Assembly (NCBI GenBank): GCA_031315915.1
Contig: JALDRK010000003.1
Coordinates: forward strand, 91,230-155,229
DNA: 64,000 bases
Reading direction: 5' to 3'
From: Nitrospirales bacterium
GTDB lineage: Bacteria > Nitrospirota > Nitrospiria > Nitrospirales > UBA8639
This document shows positions 8,003 to 16,182 of the stretch, piece by piece; within the stretch, counting starts at the first letter, position 1, and every line of letters starts with the position of its first letter. The notes under the pieces were generated by a model, which did not search any database, was not told the origin of the DNA, and saw nothing but the letters and a program-made list of their open reading frames with translations. Made by a program: the position numbers and the translations under genes.

Positions 8003-10051
8003 ATGAAGGCTCCAATTCTTGTTCAGTTTGTGTATCACACCGCCTCAAGGGAGGCAGTGGAACTGTCTGAATACCTTCATACCACGCTTAACGATGATCC
8101 GGCAGTGCCAGGCTTGCGAATCCCAACGGTGTTTGTCCCACACGATGGAACGGACAGGGTGCCGGATCCCTGTCTCGCAGTTGAGGGTGACCGTATCTTA
8201 GTTGTGGTTCTGGCCGACGACAATCTTGCTGCACATGCCCATCGTCCATCTAGCACTGGGCACACTTGGGCAGATTATGTCGTAAAATTTCGTGAATTCT
8301 GTAACGGAAGCAGCCTACACCGATTCATGCCAGTTCAGCTAACTCAACACGGTTGGCCGATTGATTCGCGCTTGGAGGATCTCAATTTCCTGCGAGCGTG
8401 GGTGATTGATAAGGAGCAGGAGCGACGACGCTTTATCGCCAGACGGATTATTCAACTGTTACTCCGCCGCCTTCAGCCTCATCAGTCGTCTGAAGATGCG
8501 CCTCCTCTGACGATCTTCCTGAGCCATACGAAACTCGATTTCGAATCTGAGCCTCGAGTCGTCAAGGCGCTCCTGGCGCACTTAACCGCAAACCAGCCGC
8601 AGAAAACTTGGTTCGATAGCGGGGATATTGAGGTGGGTTCACGATTTGCGAAGGAGATCGAGGGTGGGCTACAGGATGCGGCGTTATTGGCCGTGTTGAC
8701 TGATTCCTTCTCCTCACGGTCTTGGTGCCGACGCGAAGTGCTCTTGGCCAAACACTTTCAGCGACCAGTTGTTGTCATCGACGCCGTTCAGGAGCGAGAA
8801 GTTCGGAGCTTTCCTTATGCTGGTAATGTGCCGGTCGTGCGCTGGAAAGGCGATGCGCAAGAAGTAATTGACCTCCTGCTTCGTGAAGCATTGAGACAAG
8901 CCTATTCGGCGGAGAGTCTGGAGAAGCGGAAGCAACCTGGCGAGGTGGTGTTGGCAGCTAGGCCTGAACTGCTGACGCTGGTCCATCGCAAATCTGATCA
9001 AGTTATCCTCTATCCGGATCCTCCTCTTGGTGCTGAGGAACTCGCCGTCATCGAAAGGACAGGGATACGCGTAGAGACTCCGTTGGAAAGACATGCTCAA
9101 GCGTGCGCTCTGAGCGCGCAGTCGCTTATGGTGGCGCTTTCTACATCGGAGGCCGAGGACATTTCCTGCTTCGGAATGCGGCTATCCCATCTGGAAGCAA
9201 CTCTGCTAGAGATTTCACGATACCTTCTGATTTCGGGAATACGGTTAGTCTACGGAGGACATCTTGGCAGTGACGGCTACACCATCAGGCTCGCGGACCT
9301 CCTTCGTGATCCCGTCGTCGAACATTTGCGAGATTCTCCACTCGATCCAAGCGTGGCCAATGCTCCGCAACTCGTCAACTATTTGCCGTGGCCTTCATTT
9401 GAGACAGTTCACGCACAGGCCCGTCTCGGCTCCCTAGTTGAGGTAATTTTCTGCCATCGCCCGGAAGATATTGACGAGACACTTGACCCTCTGTTCACTG
9501 ATCCCATTTGCAGCGAGGTGCCGGTGGACAACCCGACGCGTCGGTTCGCCTGGGCACGTGGACTTACGGAGATGCGCACACTACAGGTCGCAAGCGTCAA
9601 CGCCCGTGTTGTTCTGGGAGGTCGGATTGGCTCCGCAACCGACCCCTATCGCGGGCGGATGCCAGGCGTTTTGGAAGAAATCCTTCTCAGTATTGAAGTG
9701 AAACAGCCGGTATACTTGATTGGGGCGTTTGGTGGCTGTGCTCACCTGGTAATCGAGGCGATCGAAGGTCGCCAACTAGCAATGCTGACCTGGGAACATC
9801 ACCGGATGGTGCCTTTCTCAGATCAACTCCAGGGTCTGTACAGAAAAAGGGGGATACCCTGGGATCAGTACGATTCCATCTTCCGGCGGCTGCATGACGG
9901 AGGATTTGACCTTCTCTCCAACGGTCTCCAACCAGACGAGAATCGAGAGCTTGCCGTTACTCGTTCTACAGAGCGCATTATCGAGCTAATCCTGGCTGGT
10001 CTCCAGCGGGTCTGCTCCAGCCAGCCTGAAACTGGAGGTGCAGATGGCTGA
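8003..10051 (+). CDS. TIR-TIR-SLOG protein, Thoeris ThsA-like candidate effector
   Basis: The protein has 682 residues from the ATG at 8003; a TTG at 7946 would add 19. Residues about 4-155 form a divergent TIR-like domain (ILVQFVYHTASRE, RILVVVLADDN). Residues about 168-295 are a clearer TIR domain starting TIFLSHTKLDFE. It contains DSGDIEVGSRF and SWCRREVLLAKH, where E245 fits the catalytic glutamate of NAD-cleaving TIR domains. Residues about 385-670 look like a SLOG nucleotide-binding domain: LVYGGHLGSDG, VVLGGRIGSATDP, MPGVLEEILLS and LIGAFGGCAHLVIEAI. In Thoeris, ThsA joins an NADase (SIR2) to a SLOG sensor of cyclic ADP-ribose isomers. Here TIR seems to replace SIR2. It overlaps the next gene by 8 bp. 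Confidence 0.8.
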   Translation: MKAPILVQFVYHTASREAVELSEYLHTTLNDDPAVPGLRIPTVFVPHDGTDRVPDPCLAVEGDRILVVVLADDNLAAHAHRPSSTGHTWADYVVKFREFCNGSSLHRFMPVQLTQHGWPIDSRLEDLNFLRAWVIDKEQERRRFIARRIIQLLLRRLQPHQSSEDAPPLTIFLSHTKLDFESEPRVVKALLAHLTANQPQKTWFDSGDIEVGSRFAKEIEGGLQDAALLAVLTDSFSSRSWCRREVLLAKHFQRPVVVIDAVQEREVRSFPYAGNVPVVRWKGDAQEVIDLLLREALRQAYSAESLEKRKQPGEVVLAARPELLTLVHRKSDQVILYPDPPLGAEELAVIERTGIRVETPLERHAQACALSAQSLMVALSTSEAEDISCFGMRLSHLEATLLEISRYLLISGIRLVYGGHLGSDGYTIRLADLLRDPVVEHLRDSPLDPSVANAPQLVNYLPWPSFETVHAQARLGSLVEVIFCHRPEDIDETLDPLFTDPICSEVPVDNPTRRFAWARGLTEMRTLQVASVNARVVLGGRIGSATDPYRGRMPGVLEEILLSIEVKQPVYLIGAFGGCAHLVIEAIEGRQLAMLTWEHHRMVPFSDQLQGLYRKRGIPWDQYDSIFRRLHDGGFDLLSNGLQPDENRELAVTRSTERIIELILAGLQRVCSSQPETGGADG

Positions 10052-10526
10052 CAAGAAAAATGTTTTTATTTCTCACGTCCACGATGACGATAAATTGCTC
10101 CCAAAGCTGAAGGACCTAATCAGTAAAGCGGGCATGGAGGTTAGCGACGGGTCGATCAATAGTGAAAAACCCAACATGGCGAAGAGCGAGGATTACATCA
10201 AGCAAAAGATTCTTGCACCTAGGATTCAATGGGCCAGCACCCTGGTCGTGCTCATCACTCGCGACACTGCTGACAGCTGGTGGGTAAACTGGGAAATTGA
10301 TCAAGCCGTTGCACAGGGCAAGAACGTGGTTGGAGTCTTTGCCCAAGGGGCTACCACAGCTGATATCCCAGAGGCGCTTGGCAAGTGTGGGGACGCAGTT
10401 ATCGTAGGGTGGCATGGAGAACGCATTGTCGCCGCGATTAAGGGAGAGATACAGGAGTGGGATGATCCAGAAACAGGTGAGCCGCGTAACCGGGAATGGA
10501 TCGTGAAACGCATTACTTGCCGATGA
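10044..10526 (+). CDS. TIR-like protein (ThsB / MTH538 family)
   Basis: The protein has 160 residues from the ATG at 10044, which follows GGAGG (10034-10038); a GTG at 10038 is less likely. It starts NVFISHVHDDDKLLPKLKDL, the first strand and box 1 of TIR folds. It has STLVVLITRDTADSWWVNWEIDQAV with E84 at the place of the TIR catalytic glutamate. It ends with a strand GDAVIVGWHGERIVAAI. This pattern fits the ThsB TIR-like family (DUF1863), which makes a cyclic ADP-ribose isomer from NAD+ on phage infection. It overlaps both neighbours (8 bp upstream, ATGA downstream), so translation is coupled to the TIR-SLOG protein and to the Nmad2 gene. Confidence 0.8.
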   Translation: MADKKNVFISHVHDDDKLLPKLKDLISKAGMEVSDGSINSEKPNMAKSEDYIKQKILAPRIQWASTLVVLITRDTADSWWVNWEIDQAVAQGKNVVGVFAQGATTADIPEALGKCGDAVIVGWHGERIVAAIKGEIQEWDDPETGEPRNREWIVKRITCR

Positions 10527-11149
10527 AACTTTTCTCTTACATTGTCGCCCATGATTACGGATTTGCACCCAATCCGTTTTATGGGTACTGCACGCTGGCG
10601 ACGTGCAAGCCACAGATACGAGCTAAGGCAAACATCGGCGACTGGATCGTGGGTACAGGAGCGAAACTGAAATACGCCCTAACGGGCCACCTTATCTACG
10701 CGATGAGAGTTGACGAGATTCTCAGTTTTAATGGCTACTGGAATGATCGGCGTTTCGCCTGCAAGCGTCCGTTGCTAAACGGGAGTTTAAAGCAACTCTA
10801 CGGTGACAACATCTACCTTTATAAAAAAGGTAAGTGGATTCAGATGGATTCGCATCACAGTTTGCCTAATGGAGTTCCTAACCCGAAAAACATCGCGCGG
10901 GACATTAGCTCGGACAGGATGTTAATTTCGAGTAGGTTCGTGTACTTCGGTAGCGCTGCTATTTTAATTCCAAAACGCTTCCGTCCCTACAAGAAAACTA
11001 ACGAAGATTTATGCTGTGTACGTCAAGGCCATCGCATCCTATCCAATGATATGGCCACAGCATTCGTCGGTTGGCTAGCAGAATATGATCGATGGGGGCT
11101 TCAGGGTATGCCGCTGGAATTTTCGAGGCACAAGAAGGCCAATGCCTGA
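10523..11149 (+). CDS. Nmad2 (nucleotide modification-associated domain 2) family protein
   Basis: The protein has 208 residues from the ATG that overlaps the preceding stop (ATGA). It starts KLFSYIVAHDYGFAPNPFYGYCTLATCKPQIR and continues with GDWIVGTGAK, the family signature as I recall it. The rest holds mixed strands with conserved FVYFGSAA and CCVRQGHRI. The family was named from comparative genomics for its association with base-modification genes; no activity is established to my knowledge. The location between TIR and MazG genes in one operon supports a role in sensing or handling modified nucleotides (inference). Confidence 0.72.
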   Translation: MKLFSYIVAHDYGFAPNPFYGYCTLATCKPQIRAKANIGDWIVGTGAKLKYALTGHLIYAMRVDEILSFNGYWNDRRFACKRPLLNGSLKQLYGDNIYLYKKGKWIQMDSHHSLPNGVPNPKNIARDISSDRMLISSRFVYFGSAAILIPKRFRPYKKTNEDLCCVRQGHRILSNDMATAFVGWLAEYDRWGLQGMPLEFSRHKKANA

Positions 11150-11201
11150 TAGATCAGGACATCGCGGTTAATTATATCTTGGGATTCAAAAAAGGATGGA
11201 A

Positions 11202-12287
11202 ATGACGAGGACCGGCAGCTGGTGGTTGCCCGATTTTTCCAAGGAAGCTAAATGTTATGATCGTTTATTAGATCGAGGGGATCACACCCTTCTCCTTGCC
11301 ACAGGGTTAATGGGTGAAGCTGGAAGCGTGCTCTCCGAGCTGAAAAAAGAGAAGCGTGAAAGTGATGCGTATCCTGTGTACCGGAATCGAATGCACGAAG
11401 AGATCGGGGATTTCCTTTGGTATTTCGTCCGAATTTGCGATGTTGTCGCCCCTGAGATTATAGCTGACTTACCAAGCAAGCTGACCGAGTCTGACGAGGC
11501 CAAGGTACCGCCCCTTAACTTATTCTTAGAATTTGGTGCCTCCGTGGGTGACTTACTTAGAGCACTGTCTGAGAGGCAGGAAACAGATGTGCCGGTCACA
11601 CCATTATTGCAGAGCGTATGGAGGCTTCTCCAGAATGTAGCGGCGGTAGCAAATGTCGATCTTTCTCTGGCTGCACAGAATAACGGACTAAAGACTGCGA
11701 GCAGATGGCCTACCGAGATGAATTATGTGGAACTCTTCGATAAAGAATCTGAAGAGGAAGAGCAGTTACCCAGACGCCTCCAAATCGAGTTTAAAGAGCG
11801 TGCGTGGGGCAGTCGAAAGTTTATAATACTTCGATGTAATGGCATCAACCTTGGAGACCGACTCACCGACAATATCGAAGACCCAGATGGCTATCGATAC
11901 CACGATATCTTTCACTTCGCGAATGCAGTTTACCTTGGGTGGTCTCCGGTCATTCGCGCCCTCCTGAAATGCAAACGCAAAAGTATCTCGAAGAAAGACG
12001 AAGGGCAGGATGGGGCACGCGCAATGATCCTCGAAGAGGCCGTTGCGGCTATTATTTTTAGCCGTGCGAAGCAACTCAGCTTTTTTGACGCAATCGATCA
12101 TGTTGACTATGACCTCCTGAAGACCGTACGAGAGTTCATAGAGGGATTCGAGGTCGATGTTGTCCCCCTCTGGCAATGGGAGAGGTCAATTCTAAATGGT
12201 TTCAAAGTCTTCCGTCTACTCCGTGAGAATGCGGGTGGTCATGTGACGCTTGACCTAACGAATCGAACACTCAGTTACGACCCATAG
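11202..12287 (+). CDS. MazG-like nucleotide pyrophosphohydrolase with MazG_C-type C-terminal domain
   Basis: The protein has 361 residues. The ATG at 11202 is preferred because AAGG (11192-11195) sits 6 bases upstream; an ATG at 11196 is also possible. Residues 25-80 hold the MazG helices: LATGLMGEAGSVLSELKKE and HEEIGDFLWYFVRI, with acidic E39, E46, E66, E67 and D70 as probable metal ligands. A second helical region (about 100-150) may complete the four-helix bundle. From about 190, WGSRKFIILRCNGINLGDRLTDN and DGYRYHDIFHFANAVYLGWSP match the C-terminal domain known beside MazG in conflict systems. MazG enzymes cut (d)NTPs to monophosphates and pyrophosphate. Here it may remove modified or signalling nucleotides (inference). 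Confidence 0.75.
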   Translation: MTRTGSWWLPDFSKEAKCYDRLLDRGDHTLLLATGLMGEAGSVLSELKKEKRESDAYPVYRNRMHEEIGDFLWYFVRICDVVAPEIIADLPSKLTESDEAKVPPLNLFLEFGASVGDLLRALSERQETDVPVTPLLQSVWRLLQNVAAVANVDLSLAAQNNGLKTASRWPTEMNYVELFDKESEEEEQLPRRLQIEFKERAWGSRKFIILRCNGINLGDRLTDNIEDPDGYRYHDIFHFANAVYLGWSPVIRALLKCKRKSISKKDEGQDGARAMILEEAVAAIIFSRAKQLSFFDAIDHVDYDLLKTVREFIEGFEVDVVPLWQWERSILNGFKVFRLLRENAGGHVTLDLTNRTLSYDP

Positions 12288-12343
12288 CGGAGTGGCCTCG
12301 ACACTTGAATGGAAATACGCCGATAACTCCAAGGATAGCCAAA

Positions 12344-13375
12344 ATGAAACTGCAATCGTCACAAAACCACATTCGGAATCAGGAACAAAAGAGAAAGATT
12401 AAAATTGGAAATACTCGCTTCATTAGTACTACTTCAGCGTACGACACCTACTGGCGATTCGCTTCACTTCGTCAGGCTATATTTCTCCGCCGAGTGCAAG
12501 GTTGTGCGCCTCCTTGGACGGATGATGAAGTTCTCTCACGGTATCGATTTACAAACGTCTATCGTGCATCAGACCGCGTTAGCCAGTACTTGATTCGCCG
12601 TGTTCTTTATAACGGTGAGCAATCCCCAAGCGAAGTGTTTTTTAGGACGGTCCTCTTCAAACTCTTCAATAGAATAGATACCTGGGAGAAACTGACTGAA
12701 GCGGTAGGTCCGCCAAGTTGGCGTGAGTTCAAATTTGATTGGTATGCGACTTCTCTTGATCGCCTTTTGGAGCGTGGCGATCGGATCTATTCAGCCGCTT
12801 ACATTATGCCAAGCCCAGCGTTCGGGAGTCATCGCAAGCATCGCAATCACCTTAGGTTGATTGAGCATATGATGAAAGATTCCGCTCCTCAGAGGCTTGC
12901 ACATGTGCGGTCCCTTCGTGAGGCATATAACATTCTTCGCAGTTATCCATCCCTCGGAGATTTTCTAGCCTTCCAGTTGGCCATCGACTTGAATTATAGT
13001 GAGCTGCTGGACTTCCCCGAGATGGAGTTCGTTGTGGCGGGTCCAGGAGCGCGGGATGGTATTAGCAAATGCTTCGCCGACACTGGAGGATTCACAGAAG
13101 TCGACATTATCCGAATGATGTCCGAACGTGCAGAAGCCGAATTTACACGGCTGGGATTGGAATTTCATACCCTCTGGGGGAGACCTTTACAATTAGTCGA
13201 CTGTCAGAACTTATTTTGTGAGCTTAGCAAGTACGCACGTGTTGTGCACCCAAACATTCCCGGTGAGTCAGGGCGTATGCGTATCAAGCAAAGGTTTATC
13301 GTAAAACAGGATCCTTTGCCGCAGTGGTATCCACCAAAGTGGGGGCTGACGCCTACTTTGACTAGTGTCTGGTAA
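12344..13375 (+). CDS. 5-hmdU DNA kinase helical-domain (HMUDK_hel / thymine pyrophosphorylase-like) protein
   Basis: The protein has 343 residues. The ATG at 12344 follows AAGGA; a TTG at 12305 is an alternative. Conserved blocks in order are YWRFASLRQAIFLRR, DRVSQYLIRRVLY, SPSEVFFRTVLFKLFN, SAAYIMPSP, YPSLGDFLAFQLAIDLNYS, FVVAGPGARDGI, and LWGRPLQLVDCQNLFCELSKYAR. I recognise these as the family predicted in phages to act on 5-hydroxymethyl-dU during thymine hypermodification, with an all-helical fold resembling DNA glycosylases. It is the last gene of the operon, 56 bp after the MazG gene. Family naming is from memory; the chemistry here is unproven. A bacterial copy next to TIR genes suggests targeting phages with modified DNA (inference). 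Confidence 0.68.
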   Translation: MKLQSSQNHIRNQEQKRKIKIGNTRFISTTSAYDTYWRFASLRQAIFLRRVQGCAPPWTDDEVLSRYRFTNVYRASDRVSQYLIRRVLYNGEQSPSEVFFRTVLFKLFNRIDTWEKLTEAVGPPSWREFKFDWYATSLDRLLERGDRIYSAAYIMPSPAFGSHRKHRNHLRLIEHMMKDSAPQRLAHVRSLREAYNILRSYPSLGDFLAFQLAIDLNYSELLDFPEMEFVVAGPGARDGISKCFADTGGFTEVDIIRMMSERAEAEFTRLGLEFHTLWGRPLQLVDCQNLFCELSKYARVVHPNIPGESGRMRIKQRFIVKQDPLPQWYPPKWGLTPTLTSVW

Positions 13376-14078
13376 TGTTTGAACGTGGGAATGCTTTTGA
13401 AAGGTAGTAGATTAGTGAGTTATCGTTTTTCGGAAAATAGTTGATAAACATGGGTTAGAGGGCATCAATTTTCAGGAATCAGCCATGAGCATTCGCTGGG
13501 ATGAATGATTTTAATCTGTGCCTGTTATAGGGCAGTTTCGAGTGTTTCAGGCCGGGATTAAACTCGAATTCCAAAATTCTTGAAAGGAGGGTGGAGTAGG
13601 CAAGAGGGGTGGAAAATTGAGGATATCATTAGTACGTAACTAAATGGTGTCCTGCCTGAATGGTATTTTCTTTTGAGGATAAATCCAGACCCCTTTTTCA
13701 CTCATAAACGGTCCCGGTTTTGGTCCCGGTTCCGATCCCAATTCCCGGTCTATCTCAATGCGTCTCTATCACACTTGGGCATGAGGAAACTAATTGATTA
13801 TTTGGACAATTTTGAGTCTTAATCCTACTTGGTCACATTTAATCTTAGTCGGTTGGAAAAGGTTTTTGGATCTTAGAACCCAGGTTCGATTCCTGGTCCC
13901 CCAGCCAACACTGACTAGGGTTTTCGACGTTCCAGACAAAATCAAAAGTATCGGTGGAAACTCATTGTAGGCTAACTGGCAGTCCTCAATTCTTCCTTTA
14001 CACTTTCCACGGATGTTCATCGACAAACCTGACGTGGCGGCGAACAGATGTAAGTCAGTCATCCGCTCAACAGGCATA
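13376..14078. other. Right end of island and junction to chromosome; no gene
   Basis: No intact gene is seen. The minus strand at 13,710-13,733 encodes GTGTKTGT, the same octapeptide as the tail of the decayed integrase at 491-514. The right attachment repeat follows at 13,864-13,907. The 170 bp beyond it are chromosomal and carry no clear feature before the stop of the next minus-strand gene. Confidence 0.5.
13864..13907 (+). repeat. Right attachment repeat (attR), 3' fragment of tRNA-Gln
   Basis: The 44 bases are identical to the last 44 bases of the tRNA-Gln gene (374-417), including CCA. The upstream half of a tRNA is missing, so this is not a functional tRNA. It marks the right edge of the island. 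Confidence 0.92.
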
Positions 14079-14816
14079 TTAGGCAATCGCCCCTGTAGTA
14101 TTCGTCTTCCTAGAGGCTTCGGTATACGCCAGCTCCACAATTGCATCACGTGTGTCCGTCGATACACGTCCGAGCAAATATGTGAGATATGCAGCTAGCC
14201 GTTGACGTCTGCCTCGCCAGTAGCCCCAACATCCAATTAGGGAAAAGACCACAGTGCCGATCCCCATCTGTTCCCAAATTCCTATCTCTCCTAAGTAGAG
14301 GGCAAGTTCGTCAGAGGGCAACATAAGTAAATCGAGCAGTGAAGCAGCCACTCGCGCAAATACACTAATTAGGAATATTGTGACGATCCCTTTGGATACC
14401 CCTCGCCGTCCTACCCATCTTCCTGTTAGAAACACTGCAGGAAACACGATAATAAAAGCAAAGACCCCGATAAAGTTCATAATATCTTTCATCCCTACCC
14501 CAGCCAGACTCGCGATGATGCCCCCAAGGCCGGACGACAGCTGCATGGCCGCGAAGAGGATCAGCGTGCCATAAAGAATCAATCTTGGTGGCGAAAATCC
14601 AAAGCCTTCGAAAGACAGGACTGTGTGATTGGTCCGGTGATGGGACAGCTTCAACTCCTCCTTTTCGAGAGACTCCCTGATGTAGGGAATGCCACCGACT
14701 ATAGCTGCAGCAATCGAACCGGCGACTGAATTATCAAGGCCAGCTATCGACAACGAAAAAAAGACAATAATGATACCAACGAGAGTAATGACGATCGCTA
14801 CAAGAAGGGTTTTCAT
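14079..14816 (-). CDS. Hypothetical integral membrane protein
   Basis: The protein has 245 residues. Hydrophobic segments lie at about 4-25 and 30-45, then at 78-98, 102-120, 122-140, 148-165 and 182-200, with an Arg-rich cytosolic stretch (YWRGRRQRLAAY) afterwards. The first segments are rich in Ile and Val with a small-residue motif (AGSIAAAIVGGI). No catalytic or transport motif is recognised. It sits just outside the island; its 3' end lies about 170 bp from attR. An upstream AGGAGG is visible on the minus strand just before the start. Confidence 0.55.
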   Translation of the reverse strand: MKTLLVAIVITLVGIIIVFFSLSIAGLDNSVAGSIAAAIVGGIPYIRESLEKEELKLSHHRTNHTVLSFEGFGFSPPRLILYGTLILFAAMQLSSGLGGIIASLAGVGMKDIMNFIGVFAFIIVFPAVFLTGRWVGRRGVSKGIVTIFLISVFARVAASLLDLLMLPSDELALYLGEIGIWEQMGIGTVVFSLIGCWGYWRGRRQRLAAYLTYLLGRVSTDTRDAIVELAYTEASRKTNTTGAIA

Positions 14817-14921
14817 AGGTATCCTCCTTACTTGCCTAGCAAAATATTGTTTCTTCCGACTTGTTTTAATCCTTTCGTGTACGAAGTCTGGTTCCCCCGT
14901 ATTTCAAGATTTCCCTTTCGG

Positions 14922-15737
14922 TTAGGAGGCTCCGGCTGTCAGGAGCTTCGGTTCCGAGCGGTCACGAATAAATCCCGAATAGGAGGGATGGGCGTCGGTG
15001 GTCCATACGTTCAACGAGAGTTCGATCGGAAATTCCTCTCCGTTTTTCCTGAGGCCGTGCAGGGTGACCGTTTTGCCGATGACTTTCGTTTCTTTCGTTT
15101 GAGAGACACGCTTCAGGCCTTGGACATGCGCATCCCGATAGCGATTTGGCATGAGAAGAGTCAGTGGCCGCCCAAATACTTCCGCTTCCGAATATCCAAA
15201 CATGGATTGGGCCGCTCGATTCCAACCGGTGATTCGTCCTTGGGCATCGGCCAGAACAATGGCATCGTTGGCGGTTTGAAAGATCGCCTGAAATCGTAAT
15301 TCACTGTCAACCAACGCCCGCTGGGTACGCTTCATTTGAAGAGCGAGTCCATGTGCTTTAACCGCGAGCCGCACATTCGTCTTGATTTGTCCGCGATCGA
15401 TCGGCTTTTTGAGATAGGCAAATGCGCCTTGTTGGTCGAGGGGGCCGACCACTTGGTCCAAGGTCGGCAGGCCGGATAAAATGATGATCGGCAGTCCTGG
15501 AAACGATTGGGTCAGGTTGGCAAGCATCAAGAGGCCATCGGTGTCCGGTAAGCAAATATCAAGAAGTACCGTGTCAATGGATTCCGTTTTGAGGCACTCC
15601 CAGCCCATATGGCCGGTTGTGGCCACACGCACGTGGTATCCTTCCCCTAGAAGAAGATCCTGGAGGGCCAACACAATATCCGGATCGTCATCAACTATGA
15701 GAATGCGGGCGGGTGAATGTGAAGAGTCGGGAATCAT
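14922..15737 (-). CDS. Response regulator with C-terminal PAS domain
   Basis: The protein has 271 residues. A receiver domain (11-125) begins RILIVDDDPD, has the phospho-acceptor D60 in TVLLDICLPD, and the conserved lysine in AYLKKPI. A short coiled-coil linker (about 130-145) joins a PAS domain (about 147-262: FQAIFQTANDAIVLADAQGRITGWNRAAQSMFGYSEAE, then IGKTVTLHG and FIRDRSE). No DNA-binding or enzymatic output domain follows. It probably works by protein contact, perhaps with the hybrid kinase encoded divergently at 16,795. Confidence 0.85.
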   Translation of the reverse strand: MIPDSSHSPARILIVDDDPDIVLALQDLLLGEGYHVRVATTGHMGWECLKTESIDTVLLDICLPDTDGLLMLANLTQSFPGLPIIILSGLPTLDQVVGPLDQQGAFAYLKKPIDRGQIKTNVRLAVKAHGLALQMKRTQRALVDSELRFQAIFQTANDAIVLADAQGRITGWNRAAQSMFGYSEAEVFGRPLTLLMPNRYRDAHVQGLKRVSQTKETKVIGKTVTLHGLRKNGEEFPIELSLNVWTTDAHPSYSGFIRDRSEPKLLTAGAS

Positions 15738-16182
15738 CGGTGCACCCTCTCGTTACATAGGAAAATTGATCTGAATTACAAAAGTAACATCATGCAGTTT
15801 CCTGTTTGTAGGGGAAGGCGATATTAAGAGTTTCCAGCAAATTTCAAACCAGGGGGAGGGTGATGACAAGCTTTCGTGCAATTGCCTTCGAGTAAAGGCT
15901 TGAAGTATTGGAAGAAATCCCCTATCGCTACGGGTTTTTCTCAATGGTGAAAAAGAGCTTCATCCGAAAGCCCCAGTATCTGATGAGATACAGTTCATCC
16001 ACATTTAGATACAGGGGAAAAGGCTTGGAGCTTGGTCCGTCTGTGTCTGATCAAGGTTATAACGCGATACGTTTCTTTATTTGGCTTTTGGTAGATAGCC
16101 AAAAATAGAACATGGGATGTTCAGGGCAGGACCGGTGGCCTGAAATCGTACTGCTGCCGAATCCTTCCTAGCTCCTTCCGCC
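15738..16182. other. Intergenic stretch, nothing recognised
   Basis: No frame with convincing coding character is seen on either strand. A small inverted repeat built on TTTGGCT/AGCCAAA lies near 16,080-16,106. The promoter for the minus-strand REC-PAS gene should be near 15,740-15,800. Confidence 0.35.

Larger units (their letters stand above)
374..13907. mobile_element. tRNA-Gln-integrated genomic island with decayed mobility genes and an intact defence-like operon
   Basis: Perfect 44-bp direct repeats made of the tRNA-Gln 3' end bound the region (374-417 and 13,864-13,907, 13,490 bp apart). A tyrosine integrase remnant lies directly inside the left repeat, the standard layout of tRNA-targeting islands. 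Next come a zinc-finger protein, an excisionase-like HTH protein, a second HTH protein and a ruined primase-helicase. The integrase and primase-helicase are broken, so the island is probably immobile. The genes at 5,556-7,485 are visibly richer in A+T than the defence operon, suggesting a composite origin. Confidence 0.88.

Noticed and set aside
13790..14167. Minus-strand frame of 125 codons crossing attR
   Set aside because: It runs through the tRNA-derived repeat and overlaps the real membrane protein gene. The open frame is chance.
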